Shown piece by piece: positions 9,480-16,570 of a DNA stretch of 43,018 bases (its first letter is position 1; each line of letters begins with the position of its first letter). A program made the translations under genes and the position numbers. The notes under the pieces were generated by a model. It ran no database searches and was not told the DNA's origin. It saw only the letters and a list, made by a program, of their open reading frames with translations. Origin of the DNA: an uncultured Bacteroides sp. (GTDB lineage: Bacteria; Bacteroidota; Bacteroidia; Bacteroidales; Bacteroidaceae); contig CASFRN010000127.1 in the NCBI GenBank assembly GCA_949296855.1, forward strand, positions 1 to 43,018, given 5' to 3'.

Positions 9480-9545
9480 GAACACAGAGGCACAGAGACG
9501 CAGAGGGAAAAATAATAAACTCTGTGTCTCCGTGTCTCTGTGTTC
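9480..9545. repeat. ACACAGAG-type perfect-arm hairpin
   Basis: The 26-base arms 9480-9505 (GAACACAGAGGCACAGAGAC...) and 9520-9545 are nearly perfect inverse copies, with a 14-base AT-rich loop. The hairpin lies between the small lipoprotein stop (9556) and the S9 peptidase start. It could end the upstream transcript but lacks a T-run. Confidence 0.8.
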
Positions 9546-9555
9546 GATAAAAAAT

Positions 9556-9987
9556 TCATTTCCCGGTGAAATAAGCCGGATAATTATCAAACAGGCAATT
9601 CAGCTGGTTTCCTCCCATTTGGATGTTATCCATATACGAATATCCGTCGCGGTAAGCAAGGCGGAGGCTCGTATAAGATGCGTTCCACCAGTCCCAGCCG
9701 AATACCAAATTCGATTCTTCCCGGTTCCCGTAACGGTCTTGCGTGTAGAGGTAATCCTCGCCCGTGTTGTCGGGATAGAAGCGAAGCTCCTGGTAGTGGT
9801 ATACATCATAATCGTCATACCATTCGTCTACCCATACCCGGCTGCACAGATAGTCGGTACGTTCGTGGTAATTGTTTGTTCCGTTTCCGAACTCGATTCC
9901 TAATCCTACGTACTCGCAAGACGTGAATGCCAATGTCATTGCCAACAGGAAAAATATGCGGTACAGTGCGTTCTTCTTGGTCTTCAT
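9556..9987 (-). CDS. Small acidic/aromatic lipoprotein, function unknown
   Basis: This 143-aa protein has a lipoprotein signal (hydrophobic stretch then AFTSC, Cys at about residue 25). The mature part is short and very rich in Tyr, Trp, Asp and Asn, with motifs such as RVWVDEWYDDYDVYHYQEL and a later FGWDWWNASY. The pattern of alternating strands (ELRFYPDNTGEDYLYTQD) resembles the lipocalin-like small lipoproteins common in Bacteroidales, but I do not recognise a named family. It is probably anchored to a membrane facing the periplasm or surface. A -7 motif lies 34 bases upstream, so it likely has its own promoter. Confidence 0.8.
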   Translation of the reverse strand: MKTKKNALYRIFFLLAMTLAFTSCEYVGLGIEFGNGTNNYHERTDYLCSRVWVDEWYDDYDVYHYQELRFYPDNTGEDYLYTQDRYGNREESNLVFGWDWWNASYTSLRLAYRDGYSYMDNIQMGGNQLNCLFDNYPAYFTGK

Positions 9988-10019
9988 AATAGCCTCCTTT
10001 TTTGTTTTGATTTCGTACT

Positions 10020-10107
10020 ACAAAGATAAGCGGTCTGCCCCGTTCCGGCAAATTGTTTTTCCTAAATCAGGTAAGGAAGATTCCTATTTGTGATAGGGAT
10101 TTTCCTT
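10020..10107 (-). promoter_or_regulatory. Promoter and operator-like dyad upstream of small lipoprotein
   Basis: The minus-strand -7 element TATCTTTGT is at 10020-10028. About 45 bases upstream of it is an inverted repeat: AAGGAAGATTCCTAT (10073-10087) and ATAGGGATTTTCCTT (10093-10107) match at 13 of 15 positions around a 5-base loop. The core CCTAT-N5-ATAGG is perfect. No T-run follows on either side, so an operator is more likely than a terminator. Confidence 0.5.
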
Positions 10108-10186
10108 AGTTAATAGTGAATAATTAATAGCGGTGCTATTTTCGTTAGCCGTTGCGCTATTAACTATTAATTGTTAACTATTAACT
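10108..10186. repeat. AT-rich TTAATAG-type inverted repeat
   Basis: The arms 10108-10132 (AGTTAATAGTGAATAATTAA...) and 10155-10186 pair around a 22-base loop. The right arm includes part of the stop codon of the flavoprotein gene (10185-10187). A similar TTAATAG repeat occurs at 20033-20122. Confidence 0.7.
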
Positions 10187-10667
10187 ATATTCGTCTCTTT
10201 GCGCTTACGGTCTCGATGTCCAGCCGGATGATTTCCGTGCGGTGGAACGATTTTTGTGCATAGTCGATGCCGCGTATCTTATCGTCAGGGCAATACTTGC
10301 TCAGCAGGAGTGAGAGTGCCGACATTCGCTCGGCTTCGTGCAGGCTATGATGAGCGGTGCATTGCAACACCACGCTTTCGTATGCGGTGGTGAACTGTGC
10401 GGGCTTCACTTGTGTCCGTCCTACCACGCAAAAAGAAACCTGCGGGCATGCGTCGATGCATTTCAGTTTCCGTCCCACGGGAGCGCAATGGATATAGATG
10501 GAATTGCCACGGTCCCATACATAGCTGATAGGGATGCCGTAGGCTCCTTCACCGTCTTCCGTACGCATCGAGAGGATGCCGTATTCGCCGTCTTTCAATA
10601 TCTCGAACGCCCGTTCTTGTTCCAACGTCCGGTCTTGACGGCGGATGGTTGAATTATCGAATTTCAT
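10185..10667 (-). CDS. Nim-like pyridoxamine 5'-phosphate oxidase family flavoprotein
   Basis: This is a cytoplasmic 160-aa split-barrel FMN protein. Motifs typical of the NimA/B family of 5-nitroimidazole reductases are present in order: GILSM near residue 33, YGIPISYVWD, IYIHCAPVGRKL, VSFCVVGRTQV and FTTAYESVV. Members bind FMN or heme and reduce small molecules; some confer metronidazole resistance, but most chromosomal relatives have no proven resistance role. The stop codon TAG overlaps the inverted repeat 10108-10186. It is 21 bases downstream of the alcohol dehydrogenase on the same strand, so they are likely one transcript. Confidence 0.87.
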   Translation of the reverse strand: MKFDNSTIRRQDRTLEQERAFEILKDGEYGILSMRTEDGEGAYGIPISYVWDRGNSIYIHCAPVGRKLKCIDACPQVSFCVVGRTQVKPAQFTTAYESVVLQCTAHHSLHEAERMSALSLLLSKYCPDDKIRGIDYAQKSFHRTEIIRLDIETVSAKRRI

Positions 10668-10688
10668 AAAACTCAGCGTTAGGTATTA

Positions 10689-11864
10689 TCATTTATTAGC
10701 TATTTCGTAAATTGCCCGGCTTGCCTGGCGGTCGAGCCGGACATAACCGCCTACCAGTTCACCTTTGTTCTCGTGCAGATGAGCTACAAGCAAATCAATG
10801 TCGGGATGCTCGATGCCTAATTCTTTAAAGGTAGTAGGCATACCGATTTCGTGCAAGAATGCCTTAAATCGGGCGATGCCTTCCAATGCTACGGTCTTCA
10901 GGTCGGTCGAGGCAGGAACATCCCATACCCGTTCGGCGAATTGGGCAACTTTGCCTACGTTATGGTCTGCCATGTAAGTCAGCCATGCGGGGAAGATGAC
11001 GGCAAGTCCTGCCCCGTGAGTCACGTCGTAGAGTGCGCTTATTTCGTGTTCCATGAAGTGTGAAGCCCAATCTTCTTCACGTCCGGTACCGCAAATGCCG
11101 TTGTGTGCAATGGTGCCTGCCCACATGATGTTGGCACGTGCACCGTAATTGTGCGGCTCTTTCATTACGGTTCGGGCTTCTTTGATAATGGCTTTCAATG
11201 TGCCTTCACACAGGCGGTCGGTCACTTCTGTGTCGGGTGTATTGGTGAAGTATCGTTCCATGATGTGCGCTATCATGTCGGTGATGCCGCTTGCGGTTTG
11301 CCATGCAGGAAGTGTATAGGTCACTTCTGGGTTCATTACGGCAAATGCCGGACGGAGCACTTCGGGAGTACGCAGGCTGAGTTTTTTCAGTCCGTCTACT
11401 TTTGTGATAACCGAATTGCCCGAGCCTTCGCTTCCGGCGGCAGGGATAGTGAGCACCACACCGATGCGCAAAGCTGTTTGCGGTATCGCTTTTCCGGTAA
11501 AGAAATCCCAAAAGTCACCTTCGTAAGGGATTCCGGCTGCAATGGCTTTGGCAGTATCAATAACCGATCCTCCTCCTACAGGCAAGAGGAAATCCACCTT
11601 CTCCCGTCTTCCCAATTCGATGCCTTCATACACTTTCGGGTCGGTAGGGTTCGGTTGTACGCCTCCTAATTCAATATAGGCAATGTCCGCTTCTTCCAGC
11701 GATTTCTTTACTCGGTCTAACAAACCGCTTCGTATGACTGAACCTCCGCCATACACAATCAAGGCTTTCGTTCCGTGGTATTTCTGCACTAACGTTCCAG
11801 TCTGCAATTCGGTGTCTTTCCCGAAAACAAATTCGGTAGGGCTATAAAAAATAAAATTGTTCAT
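10689..11864 (-). CDS. Iron-containing alcohol dehydrogenase (YqhD/BDH-like)
   Basis: This is a cytosolic 391-aa NAD(P)H-dependent group III alcohol dehydrogenase that reduces aldehydes. The nucleotide-binding glycine stretch VGGGSVIDTAKAIAAG is near residue 100. The metal-binding region contains an Asp before MIAHIMERYF, then HFMEHEISALYDVTHGAGLA. MNNFIFYSPTEFVFGK is the usual N-terminus for YqhD-type enzymes; an in-frame ATG two codons earlier (11870) is equally possible. It probably heads a two-gene transcript with the flavoprotein, suggesting a shared reductive or aldehyde-stress role (inference). A -7 motif TACCTTTGC (RC of 11898-11906) lies upstream. Confidence 0.93.
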   Translation of the reverse strand: MNNFIFYSPTEFVFGKDTELQTGTLVQKYHGTKALIVYGGGSVIRSGLLDRVKKSLEEADIAYIELGGVQPNPTDPKVYEGIELGRREKVDFLLPVGGGSVIDTAKAIAAGIPYEGDFWDFFTGKAIPQTALRIGVVLTIPAAGSEGSGNSVITKVDGLKKLSLRTPEVLRPAFAVMNPEVTYTLPAWQTASGITDMIAHIMERYFTNTPDTEVTDRLCEGTLKAIIKEARTVMKEPHNYGARANIMWAGTIAHNGICGTGREEDWASHFMEHEISALYDVTHGAGLAVIFPAWLTYMADHNVGKVAQFAERVWDVPASTDLKTVALEGIARFKAFLHEIGMPTTFKELGIEHPDIDLLVAHLHENKGELVGGYVRLDRQASRAIYEIANK

Positions 11865-11897
11865 ACACATTTTCGATTAACAGTTCTTTATCGGAAA

Positions 11898-11906
11898 GCA
11901 AAGGTA
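11898..11906 (-). promoter_or_regulatory. -7 element for the alcohol dehydrogenase
   Basis: TACCTTTGC on the minus strand fits TAnnTTTGY, 34 bases before the ATG. No convincing TTTG is found 19-21 bases upstream, so promoter strength may depend on an activator. Confidence 0.5.
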
Positions 11907-12034
11907 GGGAAAATCTTCGGAAAAACCATGAAAAAGACGAGAAGGGCTCCCCTGTTTATTCATAGCGGCGATATGAGTCAGCAGATAGTACGGATAAGGC
12001 TAAATGTTGGCTGCCTTTTCTACAAAGCACAAAT

Positions 12035-12111
12035 TCATTTTATGTTCCAGCGGCTGGAATGTATATTCCGGCTGGTGGAATATACGTTCCGTCAGCCGGA
12101 ATATAAAACTG
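12035..12111. repeat. Four-unit palindrome array, exact 21-bp period
   Basis: Near-palindromic 14-mers begin at 12035, 12056, 12077 and 12098. The two inner ones are GGAATGTATATTCC and GGAATATACGTTCC. The outer ones keep only the inward halves (TTTTATGTTCC and GGAATATAAAA), so the whole block is itself close to a palindrome. The 7-base spacers are GC-rich and related (AGCGGCT, GGCTGGT, GTCAGCC). On the minus strand the 21-base period reads as heptapeptides of the form YIPAxGx ending in TAA. The 506-base gap 11871-12376 holds this array, the remnant frame below and two promoters. Confidence 0.85.
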
Positions 12112-12307
12112 AAACGTCTGTAGAGGCAATATTAAAGTTTGTCTCAACGAAAGTCAGTTTGTCGTATTCATCAATGGCAAGCCGTTGTTCTATGAGCCGT
12201 TTGATAAGTTGTTCATATCCATAAGGCAGGAAAAGACTCAGGCAATAAGCGTTAATTTGTTTAAACCCGACTGGGAAAAGAGAATTTAATAATGAATTAA
12301 ATGATTC
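12092..12307 (-). pseudogene. Open frame without start, possible gene remnant
   Basis: A 71-codon open frame runs from a stop at 12308 to TGA at 12092-12094, entering the palindrome array. It has no in-frame ATG. Its middle reads like a normal soluble protein (YEQLIKRLIEQRLAIDEYDK, then LTFVETNFNIAS). A one-base shift near the end would instead join it to the YIPAxGx heptads of the array, ending at a TAA. I do not recognise a family. It may be a decayed gene tail or chance. Confidence 0.25.
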
Positions 12308-12315
12308 TTATTCAC

Positions 12316-12324
12316 TACCTTTGT
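12316..12324 (+). promoter_or_regulatory. -7 element for the Ig-like lipoprotein
   Basis: TACCTTTGT fits the Bacteroidetes -7 consensus, with the ATG 53 bases downstream. No good -33 is visible. A five-codon frame (ATG AAA AAA AAC GCT TAA at 12348) lies in the leader, between A-runs; it could be a decayed start or chance. Confidence 0.45.
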
Positions 12325-12376
12325 TATAACATAAAATGTATCGTGCCATGAAAAAAAACGCTTAAAAAAAAGTGAT

Positions 12377-13636
12377 ATGAACGGTTGTGTAAAGATTTTG
12401 CTTGGCGTGTTGTTGTGTGCCGTTAGTATAGGTTGTGTGAATAGGCGGCAGCCGTCTGAGATGAAAACGGATGCGGAAATCGGTACGGACTACTTGCGTA
12501 TACACCGGCTTCCCGATGTGCCTGTCACACATACGGATGCCTATAAGATAAGGATGCGCCAACCGGTTTATCCGCCCGAGACGGAACAACTTGTGCTGGA
12601 CGTAATTAATGTAGACGGACCGACGGTTTATCCAGAATACCATGCTTTGCAACAACGGGAAGAGGAGAAATGGGTCGAATTCCCTTTCCGTGGCGATATT
12701 TCTTTCGCAGGTGTGGGCAGGGAATTGTTTAAAGGCGATACGTTGCCCGAATACATTTCCGCTGATGAATTTCAGTATCCGTTCACTCCGAACAGATACC
12801 GGGCTCTTTTTTATGTGAGTGCTATTGTCTGCACTTATTTTAACTGGACGGACAAAGGCATTGCGCCTGTAGAGGGTACAGAACTGGATGGCGCTATCGG
12901 CTTTAAGGTATTGGCGTCGAATAACGATTCCGTCCGCATGGTGTTCGAGAATCATACGAATTGGGATATACGGTCCCGTTTTGTACCCATCGTAGGTACA
13001 GAAGAGGTATATGCGGTACATCCGCTCTGTTTTTTCGACTCAAGCGTACCGATTCCTGCTAAGGAGATTACGTTGAAGGGTGGGGAAGCCCTGTCGATTA
13101 GTGTCCCGGCTTTTTGGAATGTCGCTTCGGTTAAAAAAGAGCATCAACAGCGTTTCGCTTCCGGCAAGCTGCTGCCGGGGAAATATAAGGTGAGTTTGTC
13201 GGTGCATATTTATATGGATACGGAATTTGAGATAAGCGGTTCGTTTAAAAGCAGCTTGCAATATGAATACGAATTGGTAGAGCCTGTTCCTTTCCCGGCA
13301 AAGGCCGGGAAAGAGATGGGTATGCGGACGGAGCGCAAAACTTATCCTGCCGGTGTGAAGACCGTGGATGTTTATGTGTCGAATCCCGGCCGGCAGGAGT
13401 TGTCTTTCGGACGCCGTTGGGGTTTGGAGAAATGGAATGGGAGAGAGTGGGCTCGTCCGCAGTGTTGGGCTTCTCTACTTATGCTGAAAGATGATCAAAT
13501 GCAGACCGACGCTCCGTTGCTCTGCTTCCGCTTCCCGATAAGTGAGTGGTATTATTTGGACGCGGGGAAGTACCGGCTTGTCAAATCAATCAACGGCAAG
13601 GAAATGAGCGCAGAATTCACGATTGACGATTTGTGA
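12377..13636 (+). CDS. Lipoprotein with bacterial Ig-like domain, function unknown
   Basis: This 419-aa protein has a lipoprotein signal ending VSIGC (Cys at about residue 21), so it is membrane-anchored outside the cytoplasm. The body shows beta-rich repeats. Around residues 310-415 the pattern ERKTYPAGVKTVDVYVSN, then WGLEKWNGREWARPQ and finally YLDAGKYRLVKSINGKEMSA, is that of the Ig-like domain (Big_14 type) found in many Bacteroidales lipoproteins. A similar pattern may occur twice (about residues 180-290 and 310-415). It is followed by a strong terminator and is therefore probably monocistronic, although it lies just upstream of the TonB receptor. The ligand is unknown. Confidence 0.82.
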   Translation: MNGCVKILLGVLLCAVSIGCVNRRQPSEMKTDAEIGTDYLRIHRLPDVPVTHTDAYKIRMRQPVYPPETEQLVLDVINVDGPTVYPEYHALQQREEEKWVEFPFRGDISFAGVGRELFKGDTLPEYISADEFQYPFTPNRYRALFYVSAIVCTYFNWTDKGIAPVEGTELDGAIGFKVLASNNDSVRMVFENHTNWDIRSRFVPIVGTEEVYAVHPLCFFDSSVPIPAKEITLKGGEALSISVPAFWNVASVKKEHQQRFASGKLLPGKYKVSLSVHIYMDTEFEISGSFKSSLQYEYELVEPVPFPAKAGKEMGMRTERKTYPAGVKTVDVYVSNPGRQELSFGRRWGLEKWNGREWARPQCWASLLMLKDDQMQTDAPLLCFRFPISEWYYLDAGKYRLVKSINGKEMSAEFTIDDL

Positions 13637-13659
13637 CAAAAAGATGCATTTGCCGCATT

Positions 13660-13677
13660 TTGTAATACGAATGTAAT
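13660..13677. promoter_or_regulatory. PHO-box-like direct repeat, upstream copy
   Basis: TTGTAATACGAATGTAAT holds two 7-mers (TTGTAAT, ATGTAAT) with 4 bases between, i.e. an 11-base step. It matches the first pair of the downstream array (TTGTAACAGGAATGCAAC, 13730-13747) at 14 of 18 positions. It sits between the lipoprotein stop and its terminator. Confidence 0.5.
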
Positions 13678-13678
13678 A

Positions 13679-13727
13679 AGCAGGCCGCATGAAAGAAGGA
13701 AACAGGGCTTTCTGCGGCTTGCTTTTT
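13679..13727 (+). terminator. Terminator after Ig-like lipoprotein
   Basis: AGCAGGCCGCATGAAAG pairs with CTTTCTGCGGCTTGCT across a 12-base loop, one bulge, followed by TTTTTGCTTG. This is a strong intrinsic terminator, so the receptor gene needs its own promoter. Confidence 0.8.
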
Positions 13728-13787
13728 GCTTGTAACAGGAATGCAACGTTCTTGCAATTCCCTTGAAAACTCTCCTCCATACTTTTG
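13719..13787 (+). promoter_or_regulatory. Array of 11-bp direct repeats plus -7 element (PhoB/OmpR-type control region)
   Basis: TTGCTTT, TTGTAAC, ATGCAAC, TTGCAAT and TTGAAAA begin at 13719, 13730, 13741, 13752 and 13763: five 7-mers at an exact 11-base step. The last ends 10 bases before TACTTTTG (13780-13787), a match to the Bacteroidetes -7 motif. No TTTG is present at -33; the repeats occupy that place. This geometry is that of promoters activated by PhoB-family response regulators, which bind 7-mer direct repeats every 11 bases just upstream of -10. Which regulator acts here is inference. Confidence 0.6.
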
Positions 13788-13798
13788 AAGCGTCAAAT

Positions 13799-13842
13799 TT
13801 GAAGAAAGTTTGTAGAAAACTTGAAACAAATCTGAAGACAAC
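13799..13842 (+). promoter_or_regulatory. Second 11-bp direct-repeat array in the leader
   Basis: TTGAAGAAAGT, TTGTAGAAAAC, TTGAAACAAAT and CTGAAGACAAC follow one another without gaps from 13799, each 11 bases. They lie downstream of the predicted start site and upstream of the ATG at 13865, so they could be a second binding array (for repression or a second promoter). Confidence 0.45.
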
Positions 13843-13864
13843 AGGAAAAAGGTATATAAGAAGT

Positions 13865-16519
13865 ATGAGAAAAAGAGTGGTATTGGGATTGGCATTGCTT
13901 GCGGTGGCTGCCGGAGCAGATGCGATGAGCCTGAAAGGTAAAATCAAGGACGCGAAGACGGGCGAAGAGATTATCGGAGCTTCGGTGGTAGTGAAAGAAG
14001 AGCCTTCGAAAGGTGCCGTGACAGGGCTGGACGGAAGTTTCAGCCTTTCGGTAAACCGTCCGGCTTTTACCATCATCTGTACGTATATAGGGTATAAGTC
14101 TTACGAGATGAAGGTAACTTCGAAAGACACTGAAATAGAAATCCCGTTAGCGAGCGATGATGTTTTATTGGGTGAAGTTACGGTAGTGGCGACAAATCCT
14201 GGCCGGAGTGAGGCGGGAGCGCGTGCGATTGAGCGCAAAGCGATGAATGTGGTGAACGTGATGAGCGCGAAGGCCATCGAGCTTTCACCGGATATTACGG
14301 TGGCGAATGTCATCCAGCGTATGTCGGGGGTGACTATCGAGCGTAATAGCAGCGGCGAAGGCCAGTATGCCATTCTCCGCGGCATGGACAAGCGTTACAA
14401 TTATACTTTGATTAATGGGGTGAAAATTCCAAGCCCCGACAACAAGAACCGTTTCGTTCCCCTTGACATCTTCCCTTCGGAAATGCTTGACCGCCTGGAA
14501 GTGACCAAATCGCTTACCGCAAATATGGAAGGCGACGGCATCGGCGGTGCGGTGAATCTGGTGATGAAGGATGCGCCTACAGAACGCCAGTTCACGGCAA
14601 GCGTCTCTACAGGTTATAACGCCATGTATTTCGACCGCGATTTCCAGTCGTTCAATCATGGAGATATAATGAAAGATTCACCTTATGAGGCGATGGGAAA
14701 ACCCGAAGACTATCAGGTGACGCAGGATAACTTCACGATGTCGAACTTGCGTATGAAATGGAAACGCCCGATGCCTGACCTGACAGCAAGCCTCTCATAC
14801 GGTGACCGTTTCTTTGATGATAAGTTAGGGGTGATGGTGGCAGGAAGCTATCTGAATACCTATCGTGGTAAAGAGACTCAAATTTATTATCAGCCAGGGA
14901 CTTCGCATAATGGAATCGTATATCGTAATTATTCTTCTCAACAAACGCGTATCGGCGCTCATGTCAAATTGGATTATCACATCAATGAGAATAACAAGCT
15001 GACTTGGTATAACGGGTATATGGATATGCGCGAAGCGGAAGTGCGTGACGGGGAAGACGATAAAGAACGTGCGGTGCGTATGAAATGGAACCGCCAGTAT
15101 ATCATCAACTCTACCTTGAAAGGTGAACATCAGTTCTTGGAAGACGGGGCATTAAAACTGAGCTGGTCGGCAGTCATCTCGAAAGCATATAGTCAAACTC
15201 CAGACAATACGGAGATTTTCTTGCAAGGGACACACCTTCAGACTTCGGGTGCTGCAACCCGCCGGTGGGAGCATAACTCTGACAAGGACAAGGCTGGGTA
15301 TATAGACTTGAGCTATAAATGGCGGCAAGATAACGGTTCGGCATTCGATTTTTCAATCGGAGGTATGTATCGTGACAAGAAGCGCGACAGCTTTTTCAAT
15401 GAATATACGTTCGATTCGGCTACCGGCAGTAAAGACCCGCAATATATAGGCGAGGACTGGAATAATTTCGACGAGATTCTGATTACGCCCCGCCGCTATG
15501 GCAATATCGGTGACCCGCTGAACTATGACGCTTCGGAGAAAGTAGGGGCAGGTGACGGTATGGTGAAATACACCTATAATAAATGGGAACTGATAGCGGG
15601 TGTCCGTGTGGAACATACCAATCAGGGATATGTATTGAAATTCCCGCGCGACGTAGACCCGGAAGGCAATCAAAAATACACGGATGTGCTGCCCAGCTTC
15701 CATGCGAAATACAATGTACACGAAAATGCCAATTTGCGTTTCTCATACGCCCGTGCAATTAACCGTCCGAGTTTCTTCGAAATCGTGCCTTACAGCATTA
15801 TCAACGAAGACTATAAGGAAAAAGGTAATCCCGACTTGAAACATACGGTAGCGGATAACGTGGATTTGCGTTACGAGTTTTTCCCGAAATCATCGGAGCA
15901 GTTTATGGTCGGTCTGTTTTATAAAAACATTCAAAACCCGATTGAATACGGTTTGATAAACGAAGGTCAGGATACGTATTACCAACCGATGAACTTTGGC
16001 GATGCGACCAATTTGGGTGTGGAAGTGGATATCATGAAATATTTCAATTGGTTCGGCATCAAAGCGAACTATACGTATACGCACTCGAAGATAACAACCG
16101 ACAAACGCATCATGGAAGGTTCGGAAGTGAGGACTCAAAAACAGTCTCGCCCATTGTTCGGTCAGGCTGCTCACGTAGCAAACCTTTCCTTGCTATTCAA
16201 GAGTACGAAATATGGTTGGGAAGGGCAAATTGCCGGAAGTTACACGGGTAAACGCTTGAGTGACATTTCGAACTGGTATGACAACGATATTTGGGAAGAC
16301 GGATATTTCCAGTTGGATGCATCGGTAGAGAAGAGTTTCAAATGTGGTGTGAATATTTTCGCTAAAGCTTCCAATTTGTTGGATGTGCCCTTGTTCCGCT
16401 ACATTCAGAACGGTCCCCGCACGGCAAATATCGATTACGAACGCCATAATGGAAACGTTATCGAACGTAAGGAGTGGCACGGACAGACTATCATGCTGGG
16501 CGTGCGGTATAAATTATAA
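13865..16519 (+). CDS. TonB-dependent outer membrane receptor
   Basis: This 884-aa outer membrane beta-barrel imports a ligand using TonB/proton-motive energy. Order: signal peptide (MRKRVVLGLALLAVAAGADA), a carboxypeptidase-regulatory-like domain (about residues 24-110; VTGLDGSFSL, YIGYKSYEM), plug domain (about 125-245; VANVIQRMSGVTIERNSSGE, GDGIGGAVNLVMKD), then the barrel ending in an aromatic-free KL terminus (GVRYKL). The plug resembles the TonB receptor class common in Caulobacter/Xanthomonas rather than SusC, and the next gene is not a SusD, so this is not a classical polysaccharide locus. The ATG at 13865 was chosen because an earlier in-frame ATG (13763) lies inside the promoter repeats. 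The 11-bp repeat array suggests induction by a PhoB/OmpR-type regulator, perhaps by phosphate starvation. Confidence 0.93.
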   Translation: MRKRVVLGLALLAVAAGADAMSLKGKIKDAKTGEEIIGASVVVKEEPSKGAVTGLDGSFSLSVNRPAFTIICTYIGYKSYEMKVTSKDTEIEIPLASDDVLLGEVTVVATNPGRSEAGARAIERKAMNVVNVMSAKAIELSPDITVANVIQRMSGVTIERNSSGEGQYAILRGMDKRYNYTLINGVKIPSPDNKNRFVPLDIFPSEMLDRLEVTKSLTANMEGDGIGGAVNLVMKDAPTERQFTASVSTGYNAMYFDRDFQSFNHGDIMKDSPYEAMGKPEDYQVTQDNFTMSNLRMKWKRPMPDLTASLSYGDRFFDDKLGVMVAGSYLNTYRGKETQIYYQPGTSHNGIVYRNYSSQQTRIGAHVKLDYHINENNKLTWYNGYMDMREAEVRDGEDDKERAVRMKWNRQYIINSTLKGEHQFLEDGALKLSWSAVISKAYSQTPDNTEIFLQGTHLQTSGAATRRWEHNSDKDKAGYIDLSYKWRQDNGSAFDFSIGGMYRDKKRDSFFNEYTFDSATGSKDPQYIGEDWNNFDEILITPRRYGNIGDPLNYDASEKVGAGDGMVKYTYNKWELIAGVRVEHTNQGYVLKFPRDVDPEGNQKYTDVLPSFHAKYNVHENANLRFSYARAINRPSFFEIVPYSIINEDYKEKGNPDLKHTVADNVDLRYEFFPKSSEQFMVGLFYKNIQNPIEYGLINEGQDTYYQPMNFGDATNLGVEVDIMKYFNWFGIKANYTYTHSKITTDKRIMEGSEVRTQKQSRPLFGQAAHVANLSLLFKSTKYGWEGQIAGSYTGKRLSDISNWYDNDIWEDGYFQLDASVEKSFKCGVNIFAKASNLLDVPLFRYIQNGPRTANIDYERHNGNVIERKEWHGQTIMLGVRYKL

Positions 16520-16570
16520 AAATGCAAAACAAACACTATTGACTAACAAACACATTTAATTTTTTCAATT

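Noticed and set aside
11928-12224. 98-codon plus-strand frame across the 21-bp array
   Set aside because: It shows weak heptad patterns (FQRLECI, FRLVEYT, FRQPEYK) only because the DNA repeat is 21 bases. No domain is seen and the opposite-strand frame looks more protein-like.
12348-12365. Five-codon leader peptide before the Ig-like lipoprotein
   Set aside because: Only five codons between A-runs, without regulatory codon bias or an attenuator structure.
13763-13864. Longer N-terminus for the TonB receptor (34 extra codons)
   Set aside because: This stretch contains the -7 element and both 11-bp repeat arrays, and would bury the clear signal peptide beginning at 13865.
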